Shown piece by piece: positions 63,809 to 64,000 of a stretch of 64,000 nucleotides of DNA. Source of the stretch: Artocarpus heterophyllus (lineage: Eukaryota > Streptophyta > Magnoliopsida > Rosales > Moraceae); the NCBI GenBank assembly GCA_025403435.1, contig CM046354.1, positions 16,432,424 through 16,496,423 on the forward strand. Direction: 5' to 3'. Numbering within the stretch: position 1 is the first letter of the stretch; each line of letters begins with the position of its first letter. Both the position numbers and the translations under genes were made by a program. The notes under the pieces were generated by a model. It worked only from the letters and a program-made list of their open reading frames with translations, was not told the origin of the DNA and did not search any database.

Positions 63809-64000
63809 GTCAGTACTCTGAAAGAGAGTATCATTAGTATGTAAGTTGAATATGCGCTTTGTTTCTTTATCATTTTGTTTGGATTGTTTGAAATCTAGTG
63901 GCAGAGTATCTTTTTGTTTTTCGCAATATCTTTAAGTAGCCGAATACTCACCTTTAATATGTTGTTTTTGTGCAAGGACCCAAATATTGTATCATTTTCA
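63809..64000 (+). other. Start of intron 8 of the SCPL gene
   Basis: Begins GTCAGT after the codons for WYDNGK-like sequence (here HPWYDNGK). No acceptor followed by the expected VGGW... exon is found before the window ends, so the remaining exon or exons with the catalytic His lie to the right. Confidence 0.6.

Overview
The window looks like AT-rich eukaryotic plant nuclear DNA, most likely from a woody eudicot (inference). Support comes from spliced genes with plant-type GT-AG introns, plant protein families, many plant transposon classes, and long intergenic stretches with no conserved reading frame. Nothing resembles a bacterial operon, CRISPR array, rRNA cluster or organelle genome.

Two host genes are recognisable, one at each edge. 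At the left edge the minus strand carries the first 32 codons of a POWERDRESS (PWR)-like SANT-domain corepressor, running out of the window; its 5' UTR and G-box-bearing upstream region lie at about 98-1300. At the right edge the plus strand carries eight exons (58650-63808) of a type II serine carboxypeptidase-like (SCPL) gene whose last exon or exons lie beyond the window. All splice phases agree, but codon 86, the tryptophan of the conserved [11 protein letters not shown] motif, reads TGA.

The 57 kb between them is a graveyard of nested mobile elements. From left to right: small TIR elements (3-8 kb); a minus-strand retroposon with a 14-bp target duplication (9.7-10.6 kb); two solo LTRs of one family with TTGGT and GTTAG target duplications (10.94-13.32 and 18.07-20.43 kb) that share both ends but have unrelated 5' halves; a foldback element with mirror-image minisatellite arms (16.42-18.03 kb) inside a Tourist-like MITE; a Mutator-like element (22.58-25.66 kb) with a 9-bp duplication, split by a solo LTR with a CCAAA duplication; a hAT element with GC-rich arms (26.80-27.49 kb); a second Mutator-like pair of arms (about 28.97-30.43 kb); a degenerate LTR-like region rich in tandem repeats (about 34.7-37.8 kb); a 4.46-kb tandem duplication (39.29-48.20 kb) carrying part of a third Mutator-like element and a CACTA-like element; a second retroposon (49.1-50.1 kb); a decayed minus-strand LINE reverse transcriptase (51.7-54.96 kb); and a repeat upstream of the carboxypeptidase gene. 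A further truncated LINE sits antisense in intron 5 of that gene.

Most element boundaries rest on target-site duplications and terminal repeats read directly from the sequence. Superfamily names are inference from those ends, and no intact transposase or polyprotein was found. Repeat homologies were judged by eye, without alignment.
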